64,000 bases of DNA from Ruania albidiflava DSM 18029 (lineage in GTDB: Bacteria > Actinomycetota > Actinomycetes > Actinomycetales > Beutenbergiaceae), in assembly GCF_000421225.1 (NCBI RefSeq), contig NZ_ATWL01000007.1:1-64000 (forward strand), read 5' to 3'. Below, piece after piece: positions 43,808 to 53,012 of the stretch. Position numbers and translations under genes: made by a program. The stretch's first letter is position 1, and every line of letters begins with the position of its first letter. A model generated the notes under the pieces. The model searched no databases and was not told the origin of the DNA. It was given only the letters and a program-made list of their open reading frames with translations.

Positions 43808-44824
43808 ATGCCGCGGGTGACACTGCTGGACGTGAGCCGGCACGCTGGTGTCTCGCGTGCTACCGCCTCCCTGGTGGTGCGCGGCAGCCCCCGGGTGGCG
43901 CCGACCACGGCTGCTCGGGTGCGTGAGGCCATCGTCGAGCTCGGCTACGTCTATGACCGCGCGGCAGCCAATCTTCGACAGTCCAGGTCGATGACGCTCG
44001 GCCTGGTGATGACCGATCTCTCGAACCCGTTCTTCGCCGAGCTGACGATGGCGTTCGAGCATGACGTGCATGAGCAGGGGTACACGCTGTTCATCGGCTA
44101 CACCCGAGACGATCTCGACCGGCAGGCTCGGACGCTGTCGGCCATGGTCGAGCGGCGGGTGGACGGCGTCTGCCTGCTGCCGGCCCTGGGTACCACCGAG
44201 GCGTCCCTGGCGCCGCTGGACTCGCAGCACGTGCCCACCGTCCTGTTCACCCGGCACCTAGGCGGTGGCCGGCCCTACGTGGGTGCCGACAACGTGTCCG
44301 CTGGGCGGATGCTTGGTGAGCACCTTCGTTCGCTTGGGGTTCGGCACCTCGCGTTCGTCGGCGGGCAGGAGACGTCCTCGCGGCGGGAGCGGGTCGAGGG
44401 TCTCCTCGCCGGCGCGGGTGACGATGTGCGCATCGACCTCCCGCCGATCTACTCTCCGTCCAGCACCGTCGGTGGGGCACAGGCCGTCAGCCAGCTGTTG
44501 GACGCCGGCATTCTCCCTGACGCTGTCGTCGCCTATAACGACGTGATCGCCATGGGGGTGAACGTCGCACTCTGGGAGCGCGGTCTGGAGCCGGGGCGCT
44601 CCATCGCGCTCGCCGGCTTCGACGACATCCGTATCGCCGCCGGACAGGTGCCTGGACTGACCACGGTGGCGACTCGTTCCGAGGAGGTCGGCCGTAGCTG
44701 CGCCGAACTGCTTCTCGGCTATCTCGGGGGCGAGCCCCCGGCACCGCGCACCGTCCTCGAAGAACCAGAGCTGCGCATCCGGGCCTCGACCGGCCTGTGG
44801 CGGCCACGAATGGAGACCTCATGA
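43808..44824 (+). CDS. LacI-family transcriptional regulator
   Basis: 338 residues. 'VTLLDVSRHAGVSRATASLVVRGSPRVAPTTAARVREAIVELGYVYDRAAANLRQ' is the LacI helix-turn-helix and hinge (residues 4-58). The rest is a periplasmic-binding-like ligand domain ('LGLVMTDLSNPFFAELTMAFE', 'AGFDDIRIAAGQVPGLTTV'). ATG 43808 has AAGGGG upstream; the open frame from 43718 crosses an operator. It overlaps the next gene (ATGA). It likely represses both divergent operons until the imported compound or a metabolite binds. Confidence 0.94.
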   Translation: MPRVTLLDVSRHAGVSRATASLVVRGSPRVAPTTAARVREAIVELGYVYDRAAANLRQSRSMTLGLVMTDLSNPFFAELTMAFEHDVHEQGYTLFIGYTRDDLDRQARTLSAMVERRVDGVCLLPALGTTEASLAPLDSQHVPTVLFTRHLGGGRPYVGADNVSAGRMLGEHLRSLGVRHLAFVGGQETSSRRERVEGLLAGAGDDVRIDLPPIYSPSSTVGGAQAVSQLLDAGILPDAVVAYNDVIAMGVNVALWERGLEPGRSIALAGFDDIRIAAGQVPGLTTVATRSEEVGRSCAELLLGYLGGEPPAPRTVLEEPELRIRASTGLWRPRMETS

Positions 44825-45855
44825 GCACATCAACGTTGCGCTGGGCGCTTCTAGGCGCCAGCGATATCGCGGCCACCCGGATGGTTCCTGCCATGCGCGC
44901 GCTCGACCATGCCCCCGCCAGCGTGGTCAGCGGGAACGAAGGCCATGCTCGTCGGTGGGCCGCCCAGCATCAGGTGGCCCGCTGTGGTACCGATCTGGCC
45001 GAAGGGCTGAGGGACGTCGACGCCGCGTACATCTCTTCGACCAACACCAAGCACTACGAGCAGGCGCTTGCTGCTATCCGGGCGGGACGGCACGTGCTCT
45101 GCGAGAAGCCGCTCGCGCTGACCGCGAGAGAGTCCGACCAGCTGGTTGCCGAGGCCGAGGCGGCGGGCGTGGTCCTCGCCGCCAACCATCACCTGCCGGG
45201 GAGCCCTCTGCACGTCAAGGCCCGTGAGCTGGTGGCGAGCGGACGTATCGGCAACCTCCTCGGCGCTCGGGTGATGCACGCCGTCGAGCTTCCGGAACGG
45301 CTCCGCACCTGGCGGTTGTCGGCCGACGAAGCACAGGGTGCGGGCGTGATCCTCGACATCACCTGCCACGACGCCTCGGTGCTCAACCCGCTGCTCGGTG
45401 GCCTGCCCGGGACGGTGAGCGCGCTGGCCGTGCGGCAGAACGAGTGGACTGAAGGCGGCGGGCAGGCGCCGGACGCGGTGATGACCGTGCTGCGTTACTC
45501 CGGCCCGGAGGGCCGTGCCCGGCTGGCGCAGACCCACGACGCGTTCACCGTCCCGCACGACACCACCAGACTCGAGGTCCTCGGCTCGGCAGGGACGATC
45601 GTCGTCCACGACGCGATGACCCAGGATGCCTCCGGGAGCATCACTCTCACCACTGCCGCAGGCACCGAAGAGGTGGCCGTGGACACTGACGCAGACCTCT
45701 ACGAGATCGTGCTCACCGCGTTCGCCGGTGCTGTCACCGGCACCGGCGCACCCACCGCCACCGGGCAGGACGGTGCCAACGCGGTCCGTGTGGCCCTCGC
45801 CGTGGAGCGGGCCGCCCGCACCGGCCACGCCGTCGACCCGCGCGACGTTCCCTGA
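44821..45855 (+). CDS. Gfo/Idh/MocA-family oxidoreductase
   Basis: 344 residues. 'WALLGASDIAATRMVPAMRAL' is the dinucleotide-binding loop, here with 'GASDIA' in place of the usual GxGxxG; 'AAYISSTNTKHYEQALAAIRAGRHVLCEKPLALT' contains the conserved EKP that binds the nicotinamide and substrate. 'LDITCHDASVLNPLLGG' holds the catalytic His region. It should oxidise or reduce a sugar, inositol or keto-acid with NAD(P). It is coupled to the LacI gene and begins the plus-strand catabolic operon. Substrate not identified. Confidence 0.9.
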   Translation: MSTSTLRWALLGASDIAATRMVPAMRALDHAPASVVSGNEGHARRWAAQHQVARCGTDLAEGLRDVDAAYISSTNTKHYEQALAAIRAGRHVLCEKPLALTARESDQLVAEAEAAGVVLAANHHLPGSPLHVKARELVASGRIGNLLGARVMHAVELPERLRTWRLSADEAQGAGVILDITCHDASVLNPLLGGLPGTVSALAVRQNEWTEGGGQAPDAVMTVLRYSGPEGRARLAQTHDAFTVPHDTTRLEVLGSAGTIVVHDAMTQDASGSITLTTAAGTEEVAVDTDADLYEIVLTAFAGAVTGTGAPTATGQDGANAVRVALAVERAARTGHAVDPRDVP

Positions 45856-45904
45856 ACCAGATCCGACATCCCCAGCCACGAAGACAGCCGAAGGACCAAA
45901 GCAG

Positions 45905-47542
45905 ATGCAGAAAGTGAAGTTCCTGACGCCTCGGGAGGCGGCGGACCTGATCGCTGACGGCGACGTGATCACCATCAACTCCTCGTCCGGTCTGAATTGT
46001 CCGGACGCGACCCTGGCGGGGATCGGACAGCGGTTCGCCGAGACGACCGAGCCGCGGAACCTGACCACGGTGCACCCGATCGCTGCCGGTGACATGTACG
46101 GCATGCCCGGGATCGACCACCTGGCCGAGCCCGGTCTGCTCACTCGCGTGGTCGCCGGCTCCTACCCGTCCGGTCCCTCGTCGGCGACCCCGCCGAAGAT
46201 CTGGCAGATGATCGAGGGCGAGCAGGTGCAGGCCTACAACTTCCCCTCCGGGGTGCTCTGGCAGCTGCACCGGGCCGCCGCCGCACACCAGCCCGGGATT
46301 CTCTCCGACATCGGCACCGGCACCTTCATCGACCCGCGCCAGCAGGGCGGCCGGATGAACGAGACCACACCCGAGGACTTCGTCACGGTTACCGAGGTGG
46401 CGGGGAAGGAGTGGCTCTACTACTCGGCGCTCGTCCCCGACGTGGCGATCGTGCGAGCAACGACCGCCGACGAGTACGGCAACCTCACCTTCGAGGATGA
46501 GGGCTCCTCCCTCGGCGCACTCGACCTGGCCTACGCGGCCCACAACAACGGGGGCCTGGTGATCGCCCAGGTGAAGCGGGTGGCCACCGGCGGCAGCCTG
46601 GACCCGCAGAAGGTGCGGCTGCCAGGGATCCTGGTGGACGTCGTCGTGGTGGACGAGAACCAGATGCAGGCCACCGCCACCGCCTACGACCCGACCATCT
46701 CCGGCCAGTTGCGCCGCCCGGTCAGCGACCTGGCGCCGATCGACTTCTCCCTGGAGAAGATCATCGCCCGCCGCGCCGCCACCGAGCTGCAGGACGGGGA
46801 CACGATCAACCTCGGTTTCGGAGTCTCCGCCCTGGTGCCGCACGTGCTGAACGAGGAGGGGAGCGGCGCCGAGGTGTCCTGGGTGCTGGAGCAGGGTGCG
46901 GTCGGCGGCATACCGCTGCTGGACTTCGCCTTCGGCTGTTCGCAGAACCCGGACGCGATCATGCAGAGCGCGGACCAGTTCACGCTGCTCCAGGGCGGCG
47001 GCTTCGACCGTACCCTCCTGTCCTTCCTGCAGATTGACTCAGGCGGCAGCGTGAACGTGCACCATCTGCCCGGCCGGCGGCACGTGACCGCCGGGGTGGG
47101 CGGTTTCGCCGACATCACCGCGCATGCTCCGGAGATCGTGTTCGTGGGCTCGTTCACCGCCGGCCGGCGGGACATCGAGCTCACCGGCACCGGTGTGGAC
47201 ATCCGCACCGACGGCGCGCACACCAAGCTGGTGCAGCAGGTCACCCAGGTCACCTTCAACGGCCAGCAGGCCCTTGAGCGGGGTCAGAAGGTCAAGTACG
47301 TGACCGAGCGCTGCGTGATGGAGCTGCGCCCCGAGGGGATCACGGTCACCGAGGTCGCACCCGGTGTGGACCTGCAGCGGGACGTGCTCGACCGCAGCGA
47401 CTTCGAGCTGCTCGTCGATCCAGACGTGCGCCCAATGGACGCCGGTCTGTTCGCCCGCGGCCCGATCACCCTGGACCTGTCCAGCCGCGCCTGGCACCCG
47501 CGGCTGCAGGCCGCCACCTCCGAGCCCGCCGGCACGAACTGA
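45905..47542 (+). CDS. Family I acyl-CoA:carboxylate CoA-transferase
   Basis: 545 residues, alpha and beta halves fused. 'VKFLTPREAADLIADGDVITINSSSGLNCPDATL' opens the alpha half. 'WVLEQGAVGGIP' places the catalytic glutamate at about residue 329, which forms the glutamyl-CoA intermediate. 'FALQ'-type segments are replaced by 'SQNPDAIMQSADQFTLLQGGGFD', and 'FTAGRRDIELTG' is close to propionate/acetoacetate CoA-transferases. It activates a carboxylate by taking CoA from a donor acyl-CoA. ATG 45905 is 49 bp after the previous stop. Acid substrate unknown; the neighbours suggest it is the acid made by the aldehyde dehydrogenase. Confidence 0.9.
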   Translation: MQKVKFLTPREAADLIADGDVITINSSSGLNCPDATLAGIGQRFAETTEPRNLTTVHPIAAGDMYGMPGIDHLAEPGLLTRVVAGSYPSGPSSATPPKIWQMIEGEQVQAYNFPSGVLWQLHRAAAAHQPGILSDIGTGTFIDPRQQGGRMNETTPEDFVTVTEVAGKEWLYYSALVPDVAIVRATTADEYGNLTFEDEGSSLGALDLAYAAHNNGGLVIAQVKRVATGGSLDPQKVRLPGILVDVVVVDENQMQATATAYDPTISGQLRRPVSDLAPIDFSLEKIIARRAATELQDGDTINLGFGVSALVPHVLNEEGSGAEVSWVLEQGAVGGIPLLDFAFGCSQNPDAIMQSADQFTLLQGGGFDRTLLSFLQIDSGGSVNVHHLPGRRHVTAGVGGFADITAHAPEIVFVGSFTAGRRDIELTGTGVDIRTDGAHTKLVQQVTQVTFNGQQALERGQKVKYVTERCVMELRPEGITVTEVAPGVDLQRDVLDRSDFELLVDPDVRPMDAGLFARGPITLDLSSRAWHPRLQAATSEPAGTN

Positions 47543-47550
47543 GGAGCACC

Positions 47551-48354
47551 ATGAGCGCTGAGAGCCCTACCCCGGACGAGGGTCGTACCACCTGGTCCCT
47601 GGACGACTCTGGGCAGGTGGCCACCATCCTCGTGGACCGGGCGGCCAAGCTGAATGCCTTCACCCCGCAGATGCTCCTCGACCTCGAGCGCGTCGTGGCC
47701 GAGGTCGAGGCCTCCGAGGTTCGCCTCGCCGTGGTCCGCACCGGCGGTGAGAAGGTCTTCTGTGTCGGTGCTGACATCACGCTGTTCTCCCAGCTGTCCT
47801 CGGTTCAGATGTGGCGGGACTGGATCGGCGTCGGCCACCGGGTGTTCAACGCCCTGGAGGCGTTGCGGTGCCCCACGATCGCCGTGGTGGACGGCCTGGC
47901 GTTCGGTGGCGGTCTGGAGCTGGCGCTGGCCTGCGACCTTCGGATCATGGTCGACGGCGCCCGGCTCGCTCTCCCGGAGACCGGCCTGGGCACCGTTCCC
48001 GGCTGGGGCGGCGCGGGCCGCCTGCCGCGCCTGGTCGGCGCGGCCCGGGCGAAGGAGATGATCTTCGCCCGTCACCAGATCGACGCTGCCCGCGCCTTCG
48101 ACTGGGGGTTGGTGAACGCTGTCGCGCCACGCGAGCAGCTGGAGGAGACCGTGCAGCGGTGGATCACCGACGTGTGCACCAGCGCCCCGGTGGCCAACGC
48201 ACTCGCCAAACAGCTGATCACCGCAGCCCTCGAGGGCGCGTCGCCCCACCTGATCGAAGGACTGGCGGGCGGTCTGAGCCTGGCCACCGAGGACTTGCGC
48301 GAAGGAGTCAGCGCCTTCAAGGACAAGCGCGAACCAGAGTTCACCGGTCGTTGA
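47551..48354 (+). CDS. Enoyl-CoA hydratase/isomerase family protein
   Basis: 267 residues of crotonase fold. 'KVFCVGADITLF' forms the first half of the oxyanion hole, 'VDGLAFGGGLELALACDLRIM' the second, and 'LPETGLGTVPGWGGAGRLPRLVG' contains the Glu that acts in hydratases. It hydrates or isomerises an enoyl-CoA ester. It starts 8 bp after the CoA-transferase stop, so it should act directly on the CoA ester made there. The usual second Glu (about residue 119) is not clear, so isomerase or hydrolase activity is also possible. Confidence 0.9.
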   Translation: MSAESPTPDEGRTTWSLDDSGQVATILVDRAAKLNAFTPQMLLDLERVVAEVEASEVRLAVVRTGGEKVFCVGADITLFSQLSSVQMWRDWIGVGHRVFNALEALRCPTIAVVDGLAFGGGLELALACDLRIMVDGARLALPETGLGTVPGWGGAGRLPRLVGAARAKEMIFARHQIDAARAFDWGLVNAVAPREQLEETVQRWITDVCTSAPVANALAKQLITAALEGASPHLIEGLAGGLSLATEDLREGVSAFKDKREPEFTGR

Positions 48355-48380
48355 GCAGCGACCGAGGAGGAGAGAGAACG

Positions 48381-49886
48381 ATGAGCACCACAGAGCAGAG
48401 CAATGTCCACGGTCTGGAGCTGGTCGAGCGGCAGATGCTGATCGACGGGGCCCAGGTGCCGTCCCGGTCCGCAGAGACCTTCGTCCGCGAGGCGCCAGCG
48501 TATGGAGTTCCGGTCGGGCGGTTCCCCGAGGCGGACGCCGAGGATGTTGACCTCGCCGTCCGGGCCGCCCGGGCAGCATGGGCAGAATGGCGACAGACGG
48601 ACGGCGCTACCCGTGCAAAGCTCTTGACTGCGGTCGCCGACCTGATCCGCCGCAACGTGGACGAAATTTCCCGGACCGAGTGCGTGGAGGCGGGCAAGCC
48701 GATCCGGCAGTCACGGGACGAGGTGCTCTCCTCCGCCGGCCTGTGGGAGTACGCGGCCAGCCTGGCCCGGCACAACTATGGCGATGCACACAACGCTCTC
48801 GGGTCGGACACCCTTGCGATGGTGGTGCGCGAACCAGCCGGCGTGGTCGGCATCATCACGCCATGGAACTTCCCTCTGCTGATCGTCAGCCAGAAGCTCC
48901 CGTTCGCGCTCGCTTCCGGGAACACCGCCGTCGTCAAGCCGAGCGAGCACACACCCTCGACCACCCTGCAGCTCGGGGCGCTCCTCGCCGAGGCGGGCCT
49001 GCCGGACGGTGTGGTCAACATCGTCACGGGCGCCGCCCGTGCCGGTGCGGCGATCACCGAACACCCGGGGATCGACATGCTCTCCTTCACCGGTTCCACC
49101 CGTGTGGGCCGGGCACTCGCCGGGAAGGCGGGCGAGCAGCTGAAGAAGGTGGAGCTCGAGCTCGGCGGGAAGAACGCCCAGGTGGTCTTCGCCGATGCGG
49201 ACCTGGACGCCGCAGTGGACGCGGCCGTGTTCGGCGCCTACTTCAACGTCGGGCAGTGCTGTAACTCGGGTAGCCGGATCATCGTCGAGGCAGCGATTGC
49301 GGATGAGTTCGCCCACCGGGTCGCGAAGCGCGCCGAGCACGTCGTGGTCGGTGACCCGTTGGACGAGCGCACGGACGTCGGCGCGATCGTCAACACCGGA
49401 CAGCTTGAGGTGATCGAGTCCTATGTGCGCCAGGGGCGAGAAGCCGGTGCGAACGTGCTCAGTGGCGGCAACCGTCGTGACGGTCTGTTCTTCGATCCGA
49501 CGATCTTCACCGGCGTCACCGAGCAGATGACGATCGCCCAGGAGGAGATCTTCGGCCCGGTGCTGTCCATCCTGACGTTCCAAACCGCCGAAGAGGCCGT
49601 CTCGCTGGCCAACGGCACCAGTTACGGGCTGTCCGCCGGGGTGTGGAGCAGTGATGTCGACACAGCGCTGTCGGTCGCCCGCGACCTGCGCGCCGGTACG
49701 GTCTGGGTGAACCGGTGGATGGACGGCTACCCCGAGCTGCCGTTCGGCGGGTTCGCCGCATCCGGCCTGGGCCGCGAGCTCGGTCGGCAGGCGCTGGACG
49801 CGTTCAGCGAGCTGAAGACCATCCAGCTCCAGGTCGGTGCGCGCACCGGGCGCTGGGTGGACGCCCCGGATGACGTGTCGCGATGA
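48381..49886 (+). CDS. Aldehyde dehydrogenase
   Basis: 501 residues. 'ITPWNFPLLIVSQKLPFALASGNTAVVKPSEHTP' is the NAD-binding region, 'ELELGGKNAQVVFADAD' includes the general-base Glu, and 'GQCCNSGSRIIVE' the catalytic Cys. 'QEEIFGPVLSILTF' and 'PFGGFAASGLGRELG' are conserved in the betaine-aldehyde/gamma-aminobutyraldehyde-like group. It converts an aldehyde to a carboxylate with NAD(P)+. ATG 48381 follows GGAGGAGAG. It overlaps the second GMC gene (ATGA). Together with the GMC enzymes it gives an alcohol-to-acid route. Confidence 0.94.
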   Translation: MSTTEQSNVHGLELVERQMLIDGAQVPSRSAETFVREAPAYGVPVGRFPEADAEDVDLAVRAARAAWAEWRQTDGATRAKLLTAVADLIRRNVDEISRTECVEAGKPIRQSRDEVLSSAGLWEYAASLARHNYGDAHNALGSDTLAMVVREPAGVVGIITPWNFPLLIVSQKLPFALASGNTAVVKPSEHTPSTTLQLGALLAEAGLPDGVVNIVTGAARAGAAITEHPGIDMLSFTGSTRVGRALAGKAGEQLKKVELELGGKNAQVVFADADLDAAVDAAVFGAYFNVGQCCNSGSRIIVEAAIADEFAHRVAKRAEHVVVGDPLDERTDVGAIVNTGQLEVIESYVRQGREAGANVLSGGNRRDGLFFDPTIFTGVTEQMTIAQEEIFGPVLSILTFQTAEEAVSLANGTSYGLSAGVWSSDVDTALSVARDLRAGTVWVNRWMDGYPELPFGGFAASGLGRELGRQALDAFSELKTIQLQVGARTGRWVDAPDDVSR

Positions 49887-51400
49887 GCAACGACGCAGGC
49901 CCGGAGCAGGTGGTGCGGGCGGACGTCGTCATCATCGGCTCCGGGATGGGCGGTTCCACCCTCGCCTGGGCATTGCGCGATGCCGGCGCCGACGTGCTCG
50001 TCCTGGAGCGAGGGCAGCGCCTTCCCGTGGAACCGGAGAACTCCGACCCCGCGCAGATGCACCTGATGAAGCGCTACCGCACCGCCGAGCAGTGGATCGA
50101 CGGCCAGAGCGGACGGCTCTTCGATCCGGGGGTGTACTACTGGGTCGGCGGCAACACGAAGTTCTACGGCGCCTGCCTGCCCCGGTTCCGGGTGAGCGAC
50201 TTCGAGGAGGTCGAGCACGCCGACGGCACCTCGCCCGCCTGGCCGTTCCGTTACGCCGACCTCGAGCCGCACTACGTCGAAGCCGAGCGGCTCTACCGCG
50301 TGCACGGTGACGGCAGCGAGGACCCGACCGAACCGCCCCGTTCCGGCCCGTACCCGTACCCGCGGTTGGAGCACGAGGCCAGGGTGGCCGCGTTCGCCGA
50401 CTCGCTCGCCAGCTCCGGTCTGCACCCGTTCCACATGGCTGGCGGCATGGACCTGGACACCCAGGAGGCGCGCGTCGCCTCGACCGCCAGCGACGGGTGC
50501 CCGGACCAGCACGGACACAAGTCAGATGCGGAGAACCGCGCCCTGGAGCCAGCGCTGGCCACCGGCAACGTCCGGCTGATGACCGGGGTGCACGTCACCC
50601 GCCTGGAGGCACGCGGTCGGGTGGTCCGAGCGGCGTTCGCCGAGCAGGACGGCCAGTCTCTGCGCATCGAGGCGGACCGTTTCGTGCTCGCCGCCGGGGC
50701 AGTGAACACCGCTGCCCTCCTGCTCGGTTCGGTCGGCGCCGACCATCCCGGCGGGCTCGCGAACTCCTCGGGGCTGGTCGGCCGCCGATACATGGTGCAC
50801 AACTCGACCTTCTTCGTGGCTGTCGACCCGCGACGCCGCAACGAGACCGCATGGCAGAAGACTCTCGGCCTGAACGACTGGTACGAGGCCGGCCCGGGTG
50901 TGCCCTATCCGCTGGGGAACCTCCAGATGCTCGGCAAGTTGCGCACGCCGATGATCAAGGCCGCCCGGCCCTGGGTGCCCGGCCCGGTGCTGGACTTCAT
51001 GACCTCACGCAGCCTGGACATCTACCTCACTACTGAGGACCTGCCACGCCGCGAGAACCGAGTCCGGGTCACGCGACGAGGGATCGCGGTCGACTGGCGA
51101 CCGAACAACCTCAAGCCGCACTCGGAGCTGGTACGTCGGGTGACGAAGGTCGTCCGCAGAGCGGGCTATCCGCTGGTGTTCACCCAGCGGATGGGTATCG
51201 AGACGAACTCGCACCAGTGCGGCACCGCGGTTGCGGGCCACGACCCTGCCACCAGCGTCCTGGATGCAGACTGCCGTGCTCACGACCTCGACAACCTGTG
51301 GCTTGCCGACTCGTCCTTCTTCCCGTCCTCGGCCGCACTCAACCCCGCCCTGACCATCGCGGCCAACGCTCTGCGGATCGCGCCGAGGATCGCGGGCTGA
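49883..51400 (+). CDS. GMC-family oxidoreductase (glucoside-dehydrogenase-like)
   Basis: 505 residues. 'VVIIGSGMGGSTLAWALRDAGADVLVLERG' is the FAD motif; 'YYWVGGNTKFYGACLPRF' and 'NSHQCGTAVAGHDPATSVLDADCRAHDLDNLWLADSSFFPSSAALNPALTIAANALR' match the C-terminal GMC domain, with catalytic His in SHQCG and Asn in NPALT. It belongs to the branch with gluconate 2-dehydrogenase and glucoside 3-dehydrogenase large subunits, rather than the choline-dehydrogenase branch of the first GMC gene. No signal peptide or small subunit is adjacent. It closes the plus-strand operon. Confidence 0.9.
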   Translation: MSNDAGPEQVVRADVVIIGSGMGGSTLAWALRDAGADVLVLERGQRLPVEPENSDPAQMHLMKRYRTAEQWIDGQSGRLFDPGVYYWVGGNTKFYGACLPRFRVSDFEEVEHADGTSPAWPFRYADLEPHYVEAERLYRVHGDGSEDPTEPPRSGPYPYPRLEHEARVAAFADSLASSGLHPFHMAGGMDLDTQEARVASTASDGCPDQHGHKSDAENRALEPALATGNVRLMTGVHVTRLEARGRVVRAAFAEQDGQSLRIEADRFVLAAGAVNTAALLLGSVGADHPGGLANSSGLVGRRYMVHNSTFFVAVDPRRRNETAWQKTLGLNDWYEAGPGVPYPLGNLQMLGKLRTPMIKAARPWVPGPVLDFMTSRSLDIYLTTEDLPRRENRVRVTRRGIAVDWRPNNLKPHSELVRRVTKVVRRAGYPLVFTQRMGIETNSHQCGTAVAGHDPATSVLDADCRAHDLDNLWLADSSFFPSSAALNPALTIAANALRIAPRIAG

Positions 51401-51541
51401 CTCGCGCAGCACTGTCGTGGCGGTCAGCCACCCGCTGCGGCCGGCTGGGCGGCGAGGCGCACATCACTATGACCAAGCGGAATAGCGCACATGCACAGAT
51501 GGCTGAATTAGCTTCTTGAGATGGTGCGGTGCGTCCGGCAA

Positions 51542-51562
51542 CCTATACCCACAGGTCATAGG
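51542..51562. promoter_or_regulatory. Candidate PadR operator
   Basis: CCTATACC and GGTcATAGG form imperfect inverted arms around CACA, 24 bp before the PadR start. One inserted C breaks symmetry. It is the only palindrome in this gap (51401-51585), and a PadR autorepressor would be expected to bind here. Confidence 0.4.
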
Positions 51563-51585
51563 CGCCCGAACTGAGGAGTATGACG

Positions 51586-52191
51586 ATGAAGCCGGACTAC
51601 ACGCTGCTGGGACTCCTTGCCCGGCGTCCGTCCAGCGGCTACGACCTCGGCAAGTGGCTACGCCAGGAGGGGCGCTGGTACGGCCGGGCCGCGAGCATGA
51701 CTCCGGTCTACCGTGCATTGGGCACCCTGGCCGAGCTGGGCTGGGTCAGTGTGCGGGTGGATGCCCGGGAGAGCGCCCCGGACGCGAAGGTCTACCGGCT
51801 CACCGAAGAGGGCCGGGCGGCCCTGGTGGAGTGAGCGCGCACGCCCTACCAGCCGTCGGACCGGCCGATGTCCCCAGACTTCATCGTGCAGATGGAGTTC
51901 GCCGGCCAGCTCGGTCCGGAGTACGCCCTGGACATCGTCACCCGCGAGCTGGAGTTCCGCCGCGAGCAGCGCCAGCGGGAGATCGACGAGGACCAGTGGT
52001 GGCACTGGGGCACCCCGGACATCCCGGAGATCGACGAGCGCTGGCTGGACCATGTCGCCCGGATCGTGCACGACCGCGGCTGGCAGTCCACCTCGCTGTT
52101 CATCGGCTGGCTGGAGACCACGCAACGGTCGTTGCGGGCGATCGTGGCCGCCGGAGCGGGCACCCTCGAACCTGCCGGGGTGCGCGGATGA
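51586..52191 (+). pseudogene. PadR-family regulator interrupted by an in-frame TGA
   Basis: The frame codes for '[29 protein letters not shown]' and '[23 protein letters not shown]', a PadR winged helix, up to 'EEGRAALVE' and then TGA at 51832-51834. The same frame continues without a break as '[26 protein letters not shown]' to a helical C-terminal domain ending at 52191. The stop sits where PadR proteins usually have Trp, so TGG to TGA is the simplest cause. An intact protein would be about 200 residues. The 82-residue remnant keeps the DNA-binding part but loses the dimer/effector domain. ATG 51586 is preferred to 51580 because GAGGAG is 7 bases before it. It overlaps the permease gene (ATGA). 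Confidence 0.82.
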
Positions 52192-53012
52192 GCGCCCGCC
52201 CGGAGGAGAGCACGACCGATGCACCCGCATCGCCGCGCACCAGCCCACGGTCCCCGCGCGCTCGCCGGACCAACGTGTGGAGCCTGGTCTCGGTGGTCTC
52301 CGTGGCCGCCGGGATCGCCCTGTGGTGGCTGCTGTCCGTGCTGAACCCGGTCACGCTGCCGAGCCCGGTGGAGGTCGCGGTCAAGTACGGCGAGCTGATC
52401 GCCGACGGCACGCTGGCGGAGGACATCGGCGCAAGCCTGGGACGAGTGCTGCTCGGCTTCGCCATCGGTGCCGGCATCGCGATCCCGATCGGCTTCGTGA
52501 TGGGCTGGTACCGGCCGGTGCGGGCGCTGATCGAGCCGTGGACCCAGTTCTTCCGGATGATCCCGCCGCTGGCCATCATCCCGCTGGCCATCGTGCTGAT
52601 GGGTATCGGCGAGGTCCCCAAGGTGTTCGTGATCGCCCTGGCCAGCTTCCTGGTCAGCATCGTCGCCACCTTCCAGGGCGTGCTGAACATCGACCGGACG
52701 ATGATCAACGCCGGCCGGGTGCTCGGCGCCAGCGACTGGATCCTCTTCCGCAGGATCGCCGTACCGGCCTCCGTCCCGTTCATCATGGTCGGTCTGCGCC
52801 AAGCACTCGGCGCCTCGTGGGCCACGCTCGTGGCCGCGGAGCTGATCGCCGCACAGGTGGGACTGGGCTACCGGATGCAGCAGGCCCAGGTCTACTACGA
52901 CCTGGCCACCATCTTCGTCGGACTGATCACCATCGGGATCTTCGGGCTGATCATGGACCAGCTGCTGCTGCTGGCCGACCGCAAGCTCACCTACTGGCAG
53001 GAGCGCCGATGA
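52188..53012 (+). CDS. ABC transporter permease (SsuC/TauC type)
   Basis: 274 residues with six transmembrane helices. '[78 protein letters not shown]' and '[49 protein letters not shown]' (EAA loop) are diagnostic of sulfonate/nitrate/taurine permeases. An N-terminal polar extension of about 35 residues precedes helix 1. ATG 52188 overlaps the PadR stop and its own stop overlaps the ATPase start, so it is mid-operon. Confidence 0.93.
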   Translation: MSARPEESTTDAPASPRTSPRSPRARRTNVWSLVSVVSVAAGIALWWLLSVLNPVTLPSPVEVAVKYGELIADGTLAEDIGASLGRVLLGFAIGAGIAIPIGFVMGWYRPVRALIEPWTQFFRMIPPLAIIPLAIVLMGIGEVPKVFVIALASFLVSIVATFQGVLNIDRTMINAGRVLGASDWILFRRIAVPASVPFIMVGLRQALGASWATLVAAELIAAQVGLGYRMQQAQVYYDLATIFVGLITIGIFGLIMDQLLLLADRKLTYWQERR

